Positions 34,294 through 44,924 of a DNA stretch of 64,000 nt are shown piece after piece. The position numbers and the translations under genes are program-made. Each line of letters starts with the position of its first letter. The first letter of the stretch is position 1. Source of the DNA: [Mycobacterium] nativiensis (GTDB lineage Bacteria; Actinomycetota; Actinomycetes; Mycobacteriales; Mycobacteriaceae). The stretch lies in NCBI RefSeq assembly GCF_020172685.1, contig NZ_CP083986.1, forward strand, positions 3,579,973-3,643,972, written 5' to 3'. Under the pieces are notes generated by a model. The model was not told where the DNA came from. It saw nothing but the letters and a program-made list of their open reading frames with translations, and made no database searches.

Positions 34294-37029
34294 ATGACCG
34301 TCACTTCGCACCCCGAAACACCGGTGGACACCAGCAACCAGGCGCCGCTGCACCAGGTGGCACTCGGATTCGAAGACGGTGTCACCCGTTTCGTCAGCTG
34401 CGCCGAAGACCAGACGATCGCCAGCGCCTCCTACCGCCAGCGGGTCAACATCCCGGTGGACTGCCTCGACGGCGTGTGCGGAACCTGCAAGGCGTTCTGC
34501 GAGTCCGGGACCTACGAACCCGGCAACTACCTGCCCGATGCACTCACGCCGGACGAGGCGGCGGCCGGCTACTGCCTGCCCTGCGTGATGAAGCCGCGCT
34601 CGAACGTTGTCCTGCAGATCCGCAGCACCTCCGAGGTCGCCAAAACGCAGGCCGGCAGCTATTCGGGCACCCTGGTCGAGCTGAAGCGGCTGTCGGCGAC
34701 CACCATGCTGGTCGGGCTGGAGATTCCAAACCGTGCGGAGCTGACCTTTCTGCCGGGCCAGTACGCCAACATCGCGGTGCCGGACACCGAGGCGAGCCGG
34801 TCCTATTCGTTCAGTAACGCACCCAACGGCACGCGGCTGACATTCCTGGTGAAGCTGACTCCCGGCGGGGTGATGTCGACGTACCTCACCGACCGGGCCG
34901 CGGTCGGCGACCATCTCGAGTTCACCGGACCGCACGGATCGTTCTTCCTGCGCGAGACCGACCGGCCGGTGCTGTTGCTGGCCGGGGGCACCGGGCTGGC
35001 GCCGGTGCTGGCAATCCTGCGCAAACTCCGCGACGACGGCAGCCGGCGCCGAGCCCACCTCATCTACGGCGTCAGCAGCGACGAAGACCTGGTGGCGCTC
35101 GACGCGCTCGCCGAAGTCGCCACCGGGCTACCGGGCTTCACCTGGGACTACTGCGTGTCCGACCCGAACAGCTCCGCGCCCAACCGGGGGCCGGACAAGG
35201 CGCATGTGATGAGCCTGATCGCACCCGAACACCTCTACGACGGTGATGTCGCAACCTATGTGTGCGGGCCGCCGCCGATGGTCGAGGCAGTGCGCAAGCA
35301 CCTCACCGACGCAGACATAGCGCTGACCGGCTTCTATTACGAGAAGTTCGCGCTAGCGGTGCCCACCGCGGCCCCGGCGGGGTCGATCGCACCGGCCGCC
35401 CGGCCCATCCCGGCCACGCCGGTGGAAGAACTGCTGCCAGCCACCGACGCCCGCGCGGTGATCGGTCAGGTCATGCTGCCCGTCGCGGCGATCAGCGCCT
35501 GGCCGAAACCAGTTGCTGTAAGCGCCGACGACGAAGGGGCCCGTCGGGTGCTCGGTCAGCTGATGGCTCCGGTCGATCCGCATGGCGGCGCGGCCGTACC
35601 GCTCGACGGTGCAGACACAGCAGAGGGGGCACTGGTCGGCACCGGGGCGCGGTCCGTCATCGGTCAGGAGATATTCCCGACCGCCCCGATCGTGCGCCCA
35701 CCCGTCGCCCAGGCCGCCCCCGCCGCTGCAGCAACGGTCGCCCCCGACGGCTACCAGATCGGTGAGGAGCACCCGGCGGTGCACGAATCCGATGCGATCT
35801 TCGAAGCCCGCGAAGCCCTGGAGCTGGGCGCGGTGGAGCTGACCCTGGGCCGGCTGACCAGTCCGCAACTCACCGGCTATCGGCTGCTGGCGGAGTCGAC
35901 GCTGCCCTATGTCGACGGCGACCGGCTCGTCGATGCCACCCAGTACACCGAGACCAACGCGGCATTCCACGAGTACCTGTTCACGCTGACGGGTAACGAG
36001 CACCTGCTGCAGGCCTATCAGGCACTCGGCGTGAAGGGCCGAATGGCCGAGGTGCTGCGCAACGCCACCTGGTGCCACCCGCTGTGCGCCCAGGACCACA
36101 TCGATATCGTCGCGGCGTTCGAGGCCGGCGATCGCGCTGGCGCCCGCAGCCTGATCTCCGCCCACGCCGACCGGGCCAAGCAGACCATGCGGCGCGCCAT
36201 GGCGGACGCGCTGGCGGTGCGGCGGCCGAAGTTCGTCACCCCCGGCCGCTTCGACGGCAAGGTCGTGGTGGTCACCGGGGCCGCACAGGGGATCGGCGAG
36301 CGCACCGCCCGGCGGATCAACGCCGAAGGCGGGACGCTGGTGTTGGCCGACCGCTCCGAGTTGGTCTTAGAACTGGCCCGAGAATTGGCCCCAGAACTCG
36401 CCGGCGGCCCGCAGACTCTGGCGGTCGCCGTTGATCTGGAGCAACCTGAGGGCGCGAGCACCCTGGTCCAGCAAGCACTTTCGCGGTTCGGTCACATCGA
36501 CGTGCTGATCAACAATGTGGGCGGGGCGATCAACTTCAAGCCGTTCACCGAATTCAGCGGCGACGAGATCCGCGCCGAGGTGGACCGTTCGCTGCTCACC
36601 ACGCTGTTCGCCTGTCGCGCCGTGCTGCCGTCGATGGTGGCCCGCGGGCAGGGGGTGATCGTCAACATCTCCTCGGCGGCCACCCGCGGGATCAATCGGG
36701 TTCCCTACTCGGCGGCAAAGGGTGGTATCAACGCGATCACCGCGTCGCTGGCGATGGAGTACGCCGACGCCGGCATCCGGGTCTGCGCCACCGCACCCGG
36801 CGGCACACAAGCCCCGCCGCGCCGGATCTCCCGGGGCACACCGGAAGCCGGAACCGACACCGAGCGGGCGTGGTTTCAGGCGCACATCGATCAGACCCTC
36901 GATTCGTCGTTACTCAAGCGCTACGGCACCCTCGATGAGCAGGCCGCCGCGATCTGCTTCCTGGCCTCCGATGAGGCCTCCTACGTCACCGGCACGGTAT
37001 TACCGGTCGCCGGCGGTGATCAGGGCTGA
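34294..37029 (+). CDS. benC/benD: Three-domain fusion: BenC reductase - FCD domain - BenD dehydrogenase
   Basis: One 911-residue frame, 10 bp after benB. Residues 1-105 are a plant-type [2Fe-2S] ferredoxin (Cys57, 62, 65, 97). Residues 113-350 are an FAD/NAD reductase ([29 protein letters not shown]). Residues 350-495 are a Pro/Ala linker with three repeats of ARxVIGQxMxP type (386-397, 416-427, 452-463). Residues 500-635 match the FCD ligand-binding domain of GntR regulators, with all three metal-type histidines ([23 protein letters not shown]) but no winged helix. Residues 650-911 are an SDR with TGAAQGIGE and YSAAK, the BenD diol dehydrogenase. There is no stop or start between parts. Confidence 0.93.
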   Translation: MTVTSHPETPVDTSNQAPLHQVALGFEDGVTRFVSCAEDQTIASASYRQRVNIPVDCLDGVCGTCKAFCESGTYEPGNYLPDALTPDEAAAGYCLPCVMKPRSNVVLQIRSTSEVAKTQAGSYSGTLVELKRLSATTMLVGLEIPNRAELTFLPGQYANIAVPDTEASRSYSFSNAPNGTRLTFLVKLTPGGVMSTYLTDRAAVGDHLEFTGPHGSFFLRETDRPVLLLAGGTGLAPVLAILRKLRDDGSRRRAHLIYGVSSDEDLVALDALAEVATGLPGFTWDYCVSDPNSSAPNRGPDKAHVMSLIAPEHLYDGDVATYVCGPPPMVEAVRKHLTDADIALTGFYYEKFALAVPTAAPAGSIAPAARPIPATPVEELLPATDARAVIGQVMLPVAAISAWPKPVAVSADDEGARRVLGQLMAPVDPHGGAAVPLDGADTAEGALVGTGARSVIGQEIFPTAPIVRPPVAQAAPAAAATVAPDGYQIGEEHPAVHESDAIFEAREALELGAVELTLGRLTSPQLTGYRLLAESTLPYVDGDRLVDATQYTETNAAFHEYLFTLTGNEHLLQAYQALGVKGRMAEVLRNATWCHPLCAQDHIDIVAAFEAGDRAGARSLISAHADRAKQTMRRAMADALAVRRPKFVTPGRFDGKVVVVTGAAQGIGERTARRINAEGGTLVLADRSELVLELARELAPELAGGPQTLAVAVDLEQPEGASTLVQQALSRFGHIDVLINNVGGAINFKPFTEFSGDEIRAEVDRSLLTTLFACRAVLPSMVARGQGVIVNISSAATRGINRVPYSAAKGGINAITASLAMEYADAGIRVCATAPGGTQAPPRRISRGTPEAGTDTERAWFQAHIDQTLDSSLLKRYGTLDEQAAAICFLASDEASYVTGTVLPVAGGDQG

Positions 37030-37814
37030 ACGCCGCCAGGCAGTCCGAGGGTGTAAGAGGCCATCGAAAGCGATCCGGCAGCGTACCCATCCACCAGCGG
37101 GCTAAGTGGTTCGGCATCGGCAAGCCCGGCGATGTACAACAGCGGCAGGTAGTGGTCGGGAGTCGGCACGGCGCTGCGGAAATCCGGGTGGGCGTCCAGC
37201 TTCATCACATCGGTCGGTGCGCGGGTCAGGATTTCGCCTGCCGCAGTACCGAACCGACAAGCCCAGCCATACCCGGTGTCCGGCATCGTGAAATCCAATG
37301 CGCGCAGGTTGTGCACGATGTTGCCACTGCCGATGATCAACACACCGTCATCGCGCAGCGGTGCCAGCCGCCGGCCCAGCTCCAGGTGCTCGTCGGGCAT
37401 GCTGAATGCGTTGAGCGAGAGTTGGACCACCGGAATCGCCGCGCCCGGAAAAGCGTGAACCAGCACCGACCAGGCGCCGTGGTCGATGCCCCAGCTGTCC
37501 ACGTCGGCACCGACCCAGGTGGGTTTGACCGTGTCGGCGACCTGCTCGGCCAGCTCCGGTAACCCCGGCGCCGGGTAGCGGACGTCGAACAGCTCCTGCG
37601 GGAACCCGTAGAAGTCATGGATGGTGCGCGGCTTTGGCATCGCGGTGACGGCGGTCGCGCCGATGTACCAGTGCGCCGAGATCATCAGGATCGCTCGCGG
37701 GCGTGGGACGGCGGCACCGAAGCTGCGCCAGGCCTCGGTGTACCGATTGCGTTCCAGGGCATTCATCGGGCTGCCGTGCCCGATGAACGCAGCGGGCATC
37801 GGCGCAGCGTTCAC
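37020..37814 (-). CDS. YgiD-type extradiol dioxygenase (LigB family)
   Basis: A 264-residue class III extradiol dioxygenase related to plant and bacterial 4,5-DOPA dioxygenases. The metal-site residues lie in [17 protein letters not shown] and [10 protein letters not shown], with [13 protein letters not shown] near the end. The true substrate is unknown. Its stop overlaps the end of the ben fusion by 10 bp on the opposite strand. It is divergent from the LuxR-type regulator. Confidence 0.85.
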   Translation of the reverse strand: MNAAPMPAAFIGHGSPMNALERNRYTEAWRSFGAAVPRPRAILMISAHWYIGATAVTAMPKPRTIHDFYGFPQELFDVRYPAPGLPELAEQVADTVKPTWVGADVDSWGIDHGAWSVLVHAFPGAAIPVVQLSLNAFSMPDEHLELGRRLAPLRDDGVLIIGSGNIVHNLRALDFTMPDTGYGWACRFGTAAGEILTRAPTDVMKLDAHPDFRSAVPTPDHYLPLLYIAGLADAEPLSPLVDGYAAGSLSMASYTLGLPGGVQP

Positions 37815-37839
37815 GTCTCCGACGGTAGTCTCCCGCCGT

Positions 37840-37855
37840 GGTATAGAGAAATACC
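37840..37855. promoter_or_regulatory. GGTAT-N6-ATACC palindrome between ygiD-like and LuxR genes
   Basis: GGTATAGAGAAATACC is a perfect 5-bp inverted repeat with a 6-bp centre in the divergent region. A site matching 14 of its 16 bases is found at 44899-44914 next to pcaF. Confidence 0.6.
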
Positions 37856-37932
37856 TGCTTTACTTCTATTGATACTGCCGGGATTTGCTGGACCTCTGCT
37901 GCCCTCCTCGGCGGATAGGAAGTCGACTATCG

Positions 37933-40566
37933 ATGGTCTCCGCGGCCGCGACGTGCATCGGGCGTGATCAGCAGCTGGCCGAGCTGGCCGAGCGCATCGG
38001 CGCCGCCGTTACCCGCGGCGCAGCGATGGTGTGTGTTGTCGGCCAGTCCGGAATCGGTAAGACCGCGCTGTTGCGTCGCCTCGCCGAGATGCACCGCGGT
38101 CCCACCTACCGGGCGCACGCCATGGACTGGGAGACCGGCACACCCGCGGGGGTATTGCGTCAGCTACTGCAGGATTCGCCGCCGATCGAACCGGTCGCCG
38201 CGGCAGCTTGGCTGGTCGACCGGGTCGCCGGTGACGACCCGACGCTGATCATTATCGACGACGCACAGTATGCCGATCCGGTCTCACTGCAGGCGCTCAG
38301 CACCGCCGTTCGGCACCGTCGCGGGTTGCCACTGCTGGTGCTGTTCGGGGTGAGGACACCGACTCCCCTGCTGGCCGGATTCGACACCGATGAGATACGC
38401 CTGGGCGGCCTCGATTCCGCGGCGGTGACGGAACTGGCCCGGCTGCACGGCCGGGTCCTGCACCCGGTGATGGCCGAACTGCTGACCCGCCACACCGGCG
38501 GCAACCCGCGCGACGTGCTCGCCCTGCTCGACGAAGTGTCGGCGTCGGTATGGACCCAGCCGGACGCCCCGCTACCCGCCCCCGCGCACCTCACCGCCGA
38601 CGTGCGCACCCGGCTTGACAGTTGCAGCCGCAACACCCGCGCCCTCATCGAGGCCCTGGCGATTCTCTCGACGTCCGAATCACTGGATACCGCAGCGCAG
38701 TTGGCCGGATTGAACGATCCGCTCACCGCGATCGACAACGGCGCCGCCGTCGGTCTGATCAAGGCGACGGCGGAACACCGGCCACGCCTGACTGATCCCC
38801 TGACCGCCGCCGCGGTCATCGAGATCATGGGCGTTAGCGCAGTCGCCGCAGCGCACCGCCGGGCGGCCGAGATCGTCGTCGATCCGGCCCGGCGACTACG
38901 CCACCTGGTCGCAGCCACGCCGACCACCGATCCTCAATTGGCGGACCGCGTCGACCAACTGGCTCACGATCGTGCGACGGCCGGAGCGTGGGCCGAGGCG
39001 GCGAGGCTGCTCCGGGACGCCAGCCAGCTCACCGCCGATCCGCTGTTGCGCGACGACCGGTTCACCCGGTCAGTGGATGCCTTGGTGGCCGCCGGCGACT
39101 GCGCAGGTGCGGCTGCGTTGGTTCCGGCTGTGGAGAGCCTGCGAGAGACCCCGCTGCGCAACGCGGCGTTGGCCTACCTTGCCGTACTCCGTGGCCGGGC
39201 GGCCGAGGCGGAGGTCCGGCTGCGCCGCGCCTGGGACATCGTCAACGCCGAACGCGACCCGGCGACGGCCGCGCTGATCGCCCAGCGCTACGTGCTGAAC
39301 TCGTTGATGCGGTGCCGCGGAGAGGAACTGGTCGACTGGGCGGATCGTGCGATAGCACTCGCCGGCGATGAGTCGCCTGCCGGTGTCGAGGCTGCCGCCA
39401 TCCGCGGGCTGGGGCTGGCGGCGTCGGGACGTTCTCGCGAAGCGGCCGCCAGCTACGACGACTTGGGCTCGCGCATCGGGTATGGGGCGCAGGCTCAGCG
39501 CGTCAAAATGGGACGCGGCTGGTTCCAGCTGAGCATGGACGACATCGACGGCGCCCGCAGCAGCCTGGAGACCGCCGTGGCGATGACCGAGCTGGGCGGT
39601 TCCGCGCGAATCACCTTGTGGGCGACTGCCTGGCTGGCAAGAGTGCAGTTCACTGTCGGCGACTGGGACCGCGCGTTGCACAGTGCCCGACAGGGCCGCG
39701 AACTGGCCGTCAGCACGGGGATCGTGCTGGTCACACCGCTGCTGGCGTGGACCGAGGCTCAGGTGCACGCGCTGCGAGGGTCCTGGCAGGACGCCGCGAC
39801 GGCGGTTTCGATGGCGGATGCGGCCACCGGCGACTACGAACTGATGCGACTGCCCGCGCTGATCGCCCGTGCCATGGTCGCCGAAGCCGAAGCCGATCAC
39901 ACCACCGTACGGCGGGTGCTCGAACCGCTGACCAGGGCATCGTGGGACCCCGCGCGGCACCAGCCGGCGTTGTGGCCGTGGGTCGATGTACTGGCGGGGG
40001 CGCTGATCAGCGACGGCCAACTCGGCGCTGCCGAGGCACTGCTGGCCTCACACGAGCGTCATTGCCGTGCACACCGATCCGCGAGGGCGCGGTTGTACAG
40101 CGCGCGCGGTCGGCTGCTCGGTGCCACCGGCGATCTCGCCGCGGCACGGCGGTCTTTCGAAGAAGCGCTCACCCTGCTAGACGGCCTGCCATTGCGCTAC
40201 GACCTGGCCCGGGTCAATTTCGCCTACGGGCAGACCCTGCGCCGCGCCGGCAAGCGGCGAGACGCCGACACGGTCATCAGCACCGCGCGCGAACTGTATC
40301 TGTCATTGGGCGCACGCACTTTCGTGGATCGATGCGACCGTGAGCTCAAAGCCGGCGGAGTGCACCAGCTGCGCGGGCCGCGCCGATACACCGCGTTGAC
40401 CCCGCAGGAGGAGGCGGTGGCATCGCTTGTGGCGCAGGGCCACTCAAACCGCGAAGTCGCCGCCGAACTCTACATTTCACCAAAGACCGTGCAGTACCAC
40501 CTGACCCGAATCTATACGAAGCTCGGAGTGCGGTCTCGAGTCGAGCTGGCCGCGCTACGGCGGTGA
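37933..40566 (+). CDS. Large ATP-binding LuxR family regulator (LAL/MalT type)
   Basis: An 877-residue regulator. It has an N-terminal STAND-type ATPase (GRDQQLAELA, then GQSGIGKTALLRRL and LIIIDDAQYADP), a long helical TPR-like middle, and a C-terminal LuxR helix-turn-helix (LTPQEEAVASLVAQGHSNRE, then YISPKTVQYHLTRIYTKLG). Such proteins activate transcription on sensing a small molecule and ATP. The ATG at 37933 begins the conserved part. Lying between the ben and pca genes and sharing a palindrome with the pcaF region, it may control the lower pathway. That is an inference. Confidence 0.88.
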   Translation: MVSAAATCIGRDQQLAELAERIGAAVTRGAAMVCVVGQSGIGKTALLRRLAEMHRGPTYRAHAMDWETGTPAGVLRQLLQDSPPIEPVAAAAWLVDRVAGDDPTLIIIDDAQYADPVSLQALSTAVRHRRGLPLLVLFGVRTPTPLLAGFDTDEIRLGGLDSAAVTELARLHGRVLHPVMAELLTRHTGGNPRDVLALLDEVSASVWTQPDAPLPAPAHLTADVRTRLDSCSRNTRALIEALAILSTSESLDTAAQLAGLNDPLTAIDNGAAVGLIKATAEHRPRLTDPLTAAAVIEIMGVSAVAAAHRRAAEIVVDPARRLRHLVAATPTTDPQLADRVDQLAHDRATAGAWAEAARLLRDASQLTADPLLRDDRFTRSVDALVAAGDCAGAAALVPAVESLRETPLRNAALAYLAVLRGRAAEAEVRLRRAWDIVNAERDPATAALIAQRYVLNSLMRCRGEELVDWADRAIALAGDESPAGVEAAAIRGLGLAASGRSREAAASYDDLGSRIGYGAQAQRVKMGRGWFQLSMDDIDGARSSLETAVAMTELGGSARITLWATAWLARVQFTVGDWDRALHSARQGRELAVSTGIVLVTPLLAWTEAQVHALRGSWQDAATAVSMADAATGDYELMRLPALIARAMVAEAEADHTTVRRVLEPLTRASWDPARHQPALWPWVDVLAGALISDGQLGAAEALLASHERHCRAHRSARARLYSARGRLLGATGDLAAARRSFEEALTLLDGLPLRYDLARVNFAYGQTLRRAGKRRDADTVISTARELYLSLGARTFVDRCDRELKAGGVHQLRGPRRYTALTPQEEAVASLVAQGHSNREVAAELYISPKTVQYHLTRIYTKLGVRSRVELAALRR

Positions 40567-41089
40567 CCACCGGCGACACCGCGCATCCGGCACGGCTTGA
40601 CTGGCGATGAAGGTGCCACCTCATGCCGCCAGACCGGGCAAGGCAGGGAGGGGTCGGGATGCGATTTCGCGAGCCTATTTCAAGGGCACGCCTACCATGC
40701 ACAGCATGGTCAGCGCGAAGTCCTCATCCAAGTGCGGCTGTACCGTCGTCGCCGACACCTGGTGCAGGGCCGACAGCGGCGCGCCGAAGGTGCACGACGT
40801 CGCGATATCGATGTCGGGCATGGTGAACCGGACCGAGCCGGCCCCCGGCGAAGATCACGCGCGCAGCGCGGACCCAGAATCCTCAGCAGCCCAATACGCC
40901 TGGACCGACCTCTACCTCACCACGTCCGGGCTCAGCGAGACACCGCCTTCCACCCCGGGCAGCGGATGTCGACCGATTGACCCAGTGCAAGTTCGCCGAA
41001 CGTGACCCGTTCAGTGCCGGATTTACGAATGCTGTGCTCGGTGCCCGTCGATAACGGAAACACGACAACCACGGTGAAGGATGTGCTGA
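40567..41089. other. Gene-poor stretch downstream of the LuxR regulator
   Basis: 523 bp with short open frames on both strands, none with recognisable motifs or convincing ribosome sites. Two overlapping plus-strand frames (40597-40980 and 40607-41005) are of similar length, as expected by chance in GC-rich DNA. It may be decayed coding sequence next to the broken GlxA gene. Confidence 0.5.
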
Positions 41090-41440
41090 ATGAGTAAACC
41101 GGTCGCCGTCATCACTACGCAGCATCAGGTATGAGCCCCGTCCGGTGGTTGATTCAGCAGCGCGTTGCCCGGGCTCGGCACTCTATCGAATCCAGCGATC
41201 TGTCGGTGGACAAGATTGCCAGCGAGGCGGGTTTCGGCACGGCGATCTCGCTGCGGCAGCATCTGCACGCATCCATCGGCGTATCGCCCCTTGCCTATCG
41301 CCGTACCTTCCGGAGGACTGAGCCAAGAGCCGCTGACGACCGCTAGCCTCTCGATGTGCCCTGTCCCGGCTGTGCACTGAGAACGCGATCGCCATGGCCC
41401 GCAACATCATTCCGCCGCACCCGGTCAGTCCTGAGGCGTG
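41090..41440 (+). pseudogene. Remnant of a GlxA-family (DJ-1/AraC) regulator
   Basis: An ATG at 41090 opens a short frame, MSKPVAVITT, which resembles a GlxA N-terminus and stops at once. From 41131, in another frame, comes a good AraC helix-turn-helix end: SPVRWLIQQRVARARHSIES, LSVDKIASEAGFGTAISLRQ and GVSPLAYRRTFRR, to 41346. A further short stretch near 41380-41435 (NAIAMARNIIPPHP) recalls the middle of such proteins but is in the wrong order. The gene has lost about 200 codons and its frame, so it is probably dead. Confidence 0.65.
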
Positions 41441-41456
41441 GCGGTCTTGACCATAG

Positions 41457-42113
41457 CTATCCGGACACGCTCTCGGCGCTGACGCAATCACGCACCGGTG
41501 CGGTGGTTTTCGCGACGATCTCGTCGTAGGTCACCCCGGGCGCCAGCTCCACCAGGCCGAAGCCGTCCCCGGTCACGTCGAGCACCCCGAGGTCGGTGAT
41601 CACCCGGCTCACCACGCCGCGACCGGTCAGCGGAAGGTCGCAGGACGCAACGAGTTTGACGCCGCCGGACTTCGTGGTGTGATCCATCAGCACGATGACC
41701 CGTTCGACGCCGCTGACCAGGTCCATCGCGCCGCCCATGCCTTTGACCATGGCCCCGGGCACCATCCAGTTCGCCAAATCGCCGTTGGCCGCGACCTGCA
41801 TGCCGCCCAGCACGGCGACGTCGACGTGGCCGCCGCGGATCATCGCGAAGCTGGTCGCCGAGTCGAAGTACGACGCCCCGGGCAGCACTGTGACGGTCTG
41901 CTTTCCGGCGTTGATCAGGTCCGGGTCGACCTCGTCGTCGTAGGGGAAGGGTCCCACCCCGAGGATGCCGTTCTCGGCGTGCAGGGTGATGCTGGAATCC
42001 TCGGGCAGGTACCCGGGAATCAGCGTCGGCAGTCCGATGCCGAGGTTGACGTAGTCGCCGTCATGCAATTCGCGTGCCGCCCGGGCAGCCATCTGGTCAC
42101 GGGTCCAGCTCAT
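41457..42113 (-). CDS. pcaJ: 3-oxoadipate CoA-transferase subunit B (PcaJ)
   Basis: A 218-residue beta subunit of the CoA transferase that moves CoA from succinyl-CoA to 3-oxoadipate. It shows [10 protein letters not shown], the catalytic glutamate loop [10 protein letters not shown] and [14 protein letters not shown]. Its ATG overlaps the pcaI stop by 4 bp. It is the last gene of the pcaF-D-I-J operon. Confidence 0.94.
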   Translation of the reverse strand: MSWTRDQMAARAARELHDGDYVNLGIGLPTLIPGYLPEDSSITLHAENGILGVGPFPYDDEVDPDLINAGKQTVTVLPGASYFDSATSFAMIRGGHVDVAVLGGMQVAANGDLANWMVPGAMVKGMGGAMDLVSGVERVIVLMDHTTKSGGVKLVASCDLPLTGRGVVSRVITDLGVLDVTGDGFGLVELAPGVTYDEIVAKTTAPVRDCVSAESVSG

Positions 42114-42886
42114 CGGGTTGCCTCCCGCTCTCGGGTGGTGCGCTGCTCGATGTCCTTGCGTTCTGCCTGCTTCGGAGTCAGTGCAAGGATACGTTTGACG
42201 AAGATGCCGGGCAGGTGGATCGAGTCGGGATCCAGCTCACCGACCTCCACGACCCGCTCGGCCTCGACGATCGTGATCCGCCCGGACATGGCCGCTGGAG
42301 GGTTGAAATTGCGTGCCGCCGCGTGGAACTGACAGTTGCCGGCCCTATCGGCGACTGCGGCGCGCACCAGCGCGTAGTCGGTGACGATGCCTTCCTCGAG
42401 CACCATGTCGGTGCCACGGAAGTTACGCACTTCCTTGGCCGGCGAGGCGATCGCGATGCTGCCGTCCGGGTTATAGCGCCAGGGCAGGCCGCCGTCGGCG
42501 ACGGCGGTCCCCACCCCGGTGGGGGTGAAGAACGCGCCGATGCCGCTGCCGCCGGCGCGCATCCGTTCGGCCAGGGTGCCCTGCGGCGTGAGCTCCACGG
42601 TGAGTTCACCGCCGAGATATTGGCGGGCGAATTCCTTGTTCTCCCCGACGTAGGAGGCGATCACCCGGCTGATCCGCCGCTCGTCGAGCAGTAGCCCCAG
42701 CCCGGCGCCATCGACCCCGCAGTTGTTGGACACGATGGTCAGGTCGCTCGCGCCCTGCTCCAGCAGGGCGTCGATGAGAAACCACGGGATGCCGGCCAAG
42801 CCGAAACCGCCTACGGCCAGACTGGCGCCGTCCGGGATATCGGCGACGGCCGCGGCGGCCGATTGGACCACTTTGTCGAGACTCAC
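42110..42886 (-). CDS. pcaI: 3-oxoadipate CoA-transferase subunit A (PcaI)
   Basis: A 258-residue alpha subunit. It shows [56 protein letters not shown] and RNFNPPAAM in family order. It starts at GTG (VSLDKVVQS), overlapping the pcaD stop by 4 bp. It acts with PcaJ as a heterodimer or heterotetramer. Confidence 0.94.
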   Translation of the reverse strand: MSLDKVVQSAAAAVADIPDGASLAVGGFGLAGIPWFLIDALLEQGASDLTIVSNNCGVDGAGLGLLLDERRISRVIASYVGENKEFARQYLGGELTVELTPQGTLAERMRAGGSGIGAFFTPTGVGTAVADGGLPWRYNPDGSIAIASPAKEVRNFRGTDMVLEEGIVTDYALVRAAVADRAGNCQFHAAARNFNPPAAMSGRITIVEAERVVEVGELDPDSIHLPGIFVKRILALTPKQAERKDIEQRTTREREATR

Positions 42887-43653
42887 AGTTGCTCCAGATG
42901 TTCGATGAGGGCGGGGGTGACGATGTCGGGTTGCTCGGCGTTGGCCAAGTGCGCGGCGTGCGGAACGACCAGCAGCCGACCGTCTTTGACGCCAGCCGCG
43001 ATCTCGTTGAGCTTCGCCGGCGGGGTGGCCGGGTCGTCGGCGCCTGCAATGGCCAGGGCCGGAGCGGTGATGGACGCCAGGTCGCCGCGCAAGTCCATGG
43101 CGGCGATCACCTCGCAGCACCCGGCGTAGCCCTCGGCGGGAGTTGCCGCCACCATCGCTTCGCTGTCCGCCCGAACATCCGGGTGGGTCCGTAGGTATTC
43201 CGGCGTGAACCACCGTTGCACCACCGCGACGGCGACGCTGCCGCTGCCGGACGCGCGGACCGTCGCGGCCCGTTCCGTCCAAGCCTCGGCCGGCGGCAGA
43301 CGGGTGCCCGTGCACAGCACGGCGAGGCGGTCGATCCGCTCGGGGTGGCGGGCCGCGACCCGCATCGCGGTCATCCCGCCCAGGGACAGCCCGACCAGGT
43401 GCGTCCTCTCGACCCCCAGCCGATCCAGCAGCGCGATCACGTCGTCGGCCAGGTCGTCGATCGTGTACGGGCCTGCCGGAACGGGGGATTCGCCGTGACC
43501 GCGGGTGTCGTAGCGCACCACCCGGAACCGCTCTTCCAGCGCGCCGATCTGGGCGTCCCACATCCGGTGGGTGGAGCCCAGCGAGTTGGACAGCACGACG
43601 ACCGGACCGGTTTCGCGGCCGCTGACAATCGCGTGCACCGCGACGGCGCTCAT
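42883..43653 (-). CDS. pcaD: 3-oxoadipate enol-lactonase (PcaD)
   Basis: A 256-residue alpha/beta hydrolase that opens enol-lactone to 3-oxoadipate. It shows [13 protein letters not shown] (oxyanion region), [10 protein letters not shown], the nucleophile elbow GLSLGGMTA, and DDPATPP and HAAHLAN for the acid and histidine. The ATG at 43653 overlaps the pcaF stop by 4 bp. It links the cat and pca halves of the pathway. Confidence 0.93.
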   Translation of the reverse strand: MSAVAVHAIVSGRETGPVVVLSNSLGSTHRMWDAQIGALEERFRVVRYDTRGHGESPVPAGPYTIDDLADDVIALLDRLGVERTHLVGLSLGGMTAMRVAARHPERIDRLAVLCTGTRLPPAEAWTERAATVRASGSGSVAVAVVQRWFTPEYLRTHPDVRADSEAMVAATPAEGYAGCCEVIAAMDLRGDLASITAPALAIAGADDPATPPAKLNEIAAGVKDGRLLVVPHAAHLANAEQPDIVTPALIEHLEQL

Positions 43654-44873
43654 CGCACGGCCTCGAATACCGCGGCCAATCCCTGACCGCCGCCGACGCA
43701 CATGGTCTCCAGGACATAGCGGGCTTCGCGGCGGCGCGCCTCATAGGCGGCGGTGGCCAGAATCCGGGCACCGGTGGCGCCGATCGGGTGGCCGAGCGAG
43801 ATGCCCGAGCCGTTGGGGTTGAGCCGCTCGTCGAGCGGGTCGACTTTCCATTCGTGCAGCACCGCCAGCACCTGCGCGGCGAACGCCTCGTTGAGTTCGA
43901 TCAGGTCGATCTCGTCGAGGGTCAGACCTGCCCGCGCCAGGGCAGCCGCGGTGGCGCCGACCGGGCCGATACCCATCGTCTCGGGAGCGCAGCCGGTGAC
44001 TGCCCAGGATCGCAGCGCCAACAGCGGTGTCAGGCCGCGACGGTGCGCTTCGTCGAGCGTTGTCACGACGCAGATCGCGGCACCGTCGTTCTGGCCGGAA
44101 GCGTTGCCCGCGGTGACGGTGGCGTCGGGATCGGTGGCCTTTCGGATCGGCCGCAACGCGGCCAGCTGCTCGACGGGGATGTCGGCGCGGGGATGTTCGT
44201 CGCGATCGACGGTGATATCCGGCTTGCCGCGCTTGCCGGGGATCGTGACCGGAACCAGCTCGTCGGTGAAGTTCCCGGCCTGATGCGCGGCGACGGCGCG
44301 GTGGTGTGAACGCACCGCCAACTCGTCCTGCTCTGCACAGGTGATGCCGTAGGCCTTGCGCAGATTCTCCGCCGTCTCGACCATCCCGCCCGGAATGGGG
44401 TGGCCGCAGCCGCCCGCGGTCTCCCGTGCACGGTCCAGTCGGTCCAACAATGCGATTCCGCCCTGCCGGACCCCCGACCGGAGCCCCAGCGCGTAATGCT
44501 CGACATTGGACATCGATTCCGCACCACCGGCGATGATCAGCCGGGCGGCGCCGGTGGCGACCTGCCCGGCGGCGTAGAGCACCGCCTGCAGTCCGGAACC
44601 GCAGCGCCGGTCGACCTGTAGGCCCGGCACACCGGTGCCCAGGCCGGCGTCCAGCGCAGCGATCCGGCCGATTGCAGGCGCCTCACCGCTGGGATAGCCG
44701 TTGCCGAGGATCACGTCATCGACATCGCTCTCCCCCAGGCCGGTGCGCTCGATCAACTCGCGTAACACCCTGGTCGCCAGCGTGGTTGCCGACGGTGGCG
44801 CCAGCGCGCCGCCCATGCGGCCAACGGGCGTGCGCAGTGGCTCGCAGCAGACAATGTCGTCGCGTTTGATCAC
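43650..44873 (-). CDS. pcaF: 3-oxoadipyl-CoA thiolase (PcaF-type)
   Basis: A 407-residue thiolase that cleaves 3-oxoadipyl-CoA to succinyl-CoA and acetyl-CoA. The acyl cysteine is in [11 protein letters not shown], the histidine in GHPIGATGA and the second cysteine in MCVGGGQGL. Context places it in the 3-oxoadipate route and not in beta-oxidation. The start is GTG ([12 protein letters not shown]); an ATG eight codons earlier (44897) is possible. It is the first gene of the pca operon, divergent from an SDR gene. Confidence 0.9.
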   Translation of the reverse strand: MIKRDDIVCCEPLRTPVGRMGGALAPPSATTLATRVLRELIERTGLGESDVDDVILGNGYPSGEAPAIGRIAALDAGLGTGVPGLQVDRRCGSGLQAVLYAAGQVATGAARLIIAGGAESMSNVEHYALGLRSGVRQGGIALLDRLDRARETAGGCGHPIPGGMVETAENLRKAYGITCAEQDELAVRSHHRAVAAHQAGNFTDELVPVTIPGKRGKPDITVDRDEHPRADIPVEQLAALRPIRKATDPDATVTAGNASGQNDGAAICVVTTLDEAHRRGLTPLLALRSWAVTGCAPETMGIGPVGATAAALARAGLTLDEIDLIELNEAFAAQVLAVLHEWKVDPLDERLNPNGSGISLGHPIGATGARILATAAYEARRREARYVLETMCVGGGQGLAAVFEAVR

Positions 44874-44898
44874 AGTCGTCAGCGTAACTAGCTGCATT

Positions 44899-44914
44899 GA
44901 TATGTAGAAATACC
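44899..44914. promoter_or_regulatory. GATAT-N6-ATACC site upstream of pcaF
   Basis: GATATGTAGAAATACC matches the palindrome at 37840-37855 in 14 of 16 positions, including AGAAATACC. It lies 26 bp upstream of the pcaF GTG and would overlap its promoter. Confidence 0.6.
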
Positions 44915-44924
44915 AATTTTGGGC

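Noticed and set aside
34294..37029. The possibility that the BenC-FCD-BenD frame is two genes with a sequencing error at the stop
   Set aside because: There is no ribosome site or start codon context before the SDR part, and the linker and FCD part are continuous and well formed, so a true fusion is the simpler reading.
40597..41005. Two overlapping open frames downstream of the LuxR regulator
   Set aside because: There is no recognisable motif, no convincing ribosome site, and two frames of equal length over the same bases, which is a mark of chance in GC-rich DNA.
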